Assembly (NCBI RefSeq): GCF_030403505.1
Contig: NZ_JAUEMJ010000003.1
Span: forward strand, 124,001-188,000
Source of the DNA: Glycomyces tritici
GTDB taxonomy: Bacteria > Actinomycetota > Actinomycetes > Mycobacteriales > Micromonosporaceae
Length of the DNA: 64,000 bases
Direction: 5' to 3'
Shown here: positions 63,133-64,000 of the stretch, piece by piece
Numbering within the stretch: position 1 is the stretch's first letter
How the letters are laid out: each line of letters begins with the position of its first letter
The notes under the pieces: model-generated
Told to the model about the DNA's origin: nothing
Database searches by the model: none
The model's input: only the letters and a program-made list of their open reading frames with translations
Position numbers and translations under genes: made by a program

Positions 63133-64000
63133 TCAGATCACGGCCTTCATGATCACCGGGCGGGCGATCTTGGCGATCTGCTCGACGATCGCGACGCCTT
63201 TGCTCTGGCTGGGGGCCTTGCTGGTCATGATGGACATCTTGACGGGGCGCTTGTTCGGGATGTTGATGACGCCGACCGAGTGCACGACCCACAGTCCGCC
63301 GAGCGAGGTGCGGGTGTCCCAGCCGTTCTTGAGCCACACCGTGTCGCTCGAGTTCGCGGCGCCCGAGACGCCCCAGTCCTGGGAGTCGATGACACTCCCC
63401 ATGAGGCTCCGCGCGTAGTCCGCCTTCTCGGCGGTGAGCCGTCCGGTGTAGAGCAGGTTGTCCACGACCTTGAGCTGGTCGGTGACGGTGGTGGTGGTCA
63501 GCCCCCAGCGGCAGTCCGAGGAGGCTCTGGTGCTCGTGAGGCCGTAGCGCACGTGGGCCGCGGCGAGCGCGTCGCAGCCGCCCAGGAAGTTGTACAGCTT
63601 CGTGGTGGAGTCGTTGTGCGACTGGGTGATCATCAGCCGCGCCCAGTCCTTCTTCTCGGCGGGAATCGCGCTGACGGTGCCGTACTTCTCCAGCAGCATC
63701 AGCAGGATCTCCATCTTGACGACGGAGGCGGTGTCGTGGACCCGGCTCTTGTTGTAGACGGCACGGCGGTTGCCCCGCGAGACCGCGACGGAGGCGTAGG
63801 TCGCCGTCCCCGTGGTGCCCAGGTAGGCCTTGACCTTGGTGGCGAGTTCGGCCGAGAGTTCGGCGTCGGTGGGGCCGGTCTGCGCGGCGGCGATGGTCGC
63901 GCCGTACAGGGCGGTGCCGCCCGCGAGGGCTACGGCGGCCGGGATGCCGGCGCGGAGGAGGAGCCGGCGGGAGGGCTTGAAGGCCGGTCGTTCAGGGGTG
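63133..64000 (-). CDS. serine beta-lactamase-fold hydrolase, 5' end outside window
   Basis: The frame is open to the window edge, giving ~288 residues without the start. After a basic stretch (KPSRRLLLR) a hydrophobic segment AGIPAAVALAGGTALYGATIA serves as anchor or signal. The active-site motif is ASVVK (SxxK, Ser near 63690-63730 region), the SxN motif is SHN in ITQSHNDSTT, and the third box is KNG in VWLKNGWDT, replacing KTG. This is class A beta-lactamase/D-Ala-D-Ala hydrolase fold; the ordinary lactamase Glu region is not evident, so a peptidoglycan or unknown substrate is possible. Confidence 0.8.
   Translation of the reverse strand, partial: TPERPAFKPSRRLLLRAGIPAAVALAGGTALYGATIAAAQTGPTDAELSAELATKVKAYLGTTGTATYASVAVSRGNRRAVYNKSRVHDTASVVKMEILLMLLEKYGTVSAIPAEKKDWARLMITQSHNDSTTKLYNFLGGCDALAAAHVRYGLTSTRASSDCRWGLTTTTVTDQLKVVDNLLYTGRLTAEKADYARSLMGSVIDSQDWGVSGAANSSDTVWLKNGWDTRTSLGGLWVVHSVGVINIPNKRPVKMSIMTSKAPSQSKGVAIVEQIAKIARPVIMKAVI

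Overview
The window is chromosomal DNA of a very GC-rich actinomycete. Markers are a Scr1-type regulator paired with a DUF397 protein, a WhiB protein, the actinobacterial endonuclease NucS, an EXLDI/DrrAB cassette, Tat and lipobox signals, and the gene order manC..whiB..DUF3499-manB-SIS-manA..ahcY known from Mycobacterium and relatives. The genus cannot be fixed; a mycelial, polymer-degrading actinomycete (Glycomyces, Micromonospora or Streptosporangium relatives) fits. No rRNA, tRNA, CRISPR array, insertion sequence or prophage was found.

Layout. 0-7 kb: tail of a possible Spo0M-like gene, EXLDI regulator-like gene with a DrrA/DrrB exporter, DUF4287, P-loop kinase, Asp-nucleophile hydrolase and two secreted proteins. 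7-11.4 kb: Scr1/DUF397 pair, orphan small gene, a probable toxin/immunity pair and a secreted streptogrisin-like protease. 11.5-17.4 kb: three paralogous acidic lipoproteins around an MBL-fold enzyme and a DUF6891 protein. 17.4-23.2 kb: epimerase behind a MerR-type promoter, MBL-fold hydrolase, P-loop kinase, zinc alcohol dehydrogenase and a PadR/membrane-protein pair. 23.2-25.2 kb: gene-poor, repeat-rich DNA.

25.2-35.1 kb is a coherent carbohydrate locus. A leftward operon (Gfo/Idh/MocA dehydrogenase, two-domain ABC ATPase, two permeases, lipoprotein binding protein, two TIM-barrel isomerases) is tightly coupled by 4-8 nt overlaps. It diverges from a ROK repressor overlapping an aldo-keto reductase. 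The sugar is unknown. 35-44.6 kb holds DUF4132, a TetR/haloperoxidase-type hydrolase pair with twin perfect operators, an Hsp70-like/PASTA membrane protein, a quinone reductase and a modular GH5 cellulase. 44.7-48.5 kb looks decayed: a frameshifted DUF1963-like gene, two broken copies of one small gene, and an orphan 595-residue protein.

48.5-64 kb is conserved core: nucS, a GH36 alpha-galactosidase with a LacI-type operator, manC, whiB, an Rv3259-like protein, DUF3499, manB, a Trm112-like protein, a SIS-domain isomerase-like protein, manA, a two-domain GNAT acetyltransferase, ahcY and a truncated serine beta-lactamase-fold hydrolase. ManA, ManB and ManC together make GDP-mannose. Upstream of the GNAT gene lies a near-consensus promoter followed by a strong intrinsic terminator, giving a candidate regulatory leader or ~120-nt small RNA. 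Many genes appear leaderless, with a -10-like hexamer 5-8 nt before the start codon, and many operons end in perfect GC-rich hairpins without a long T-run.
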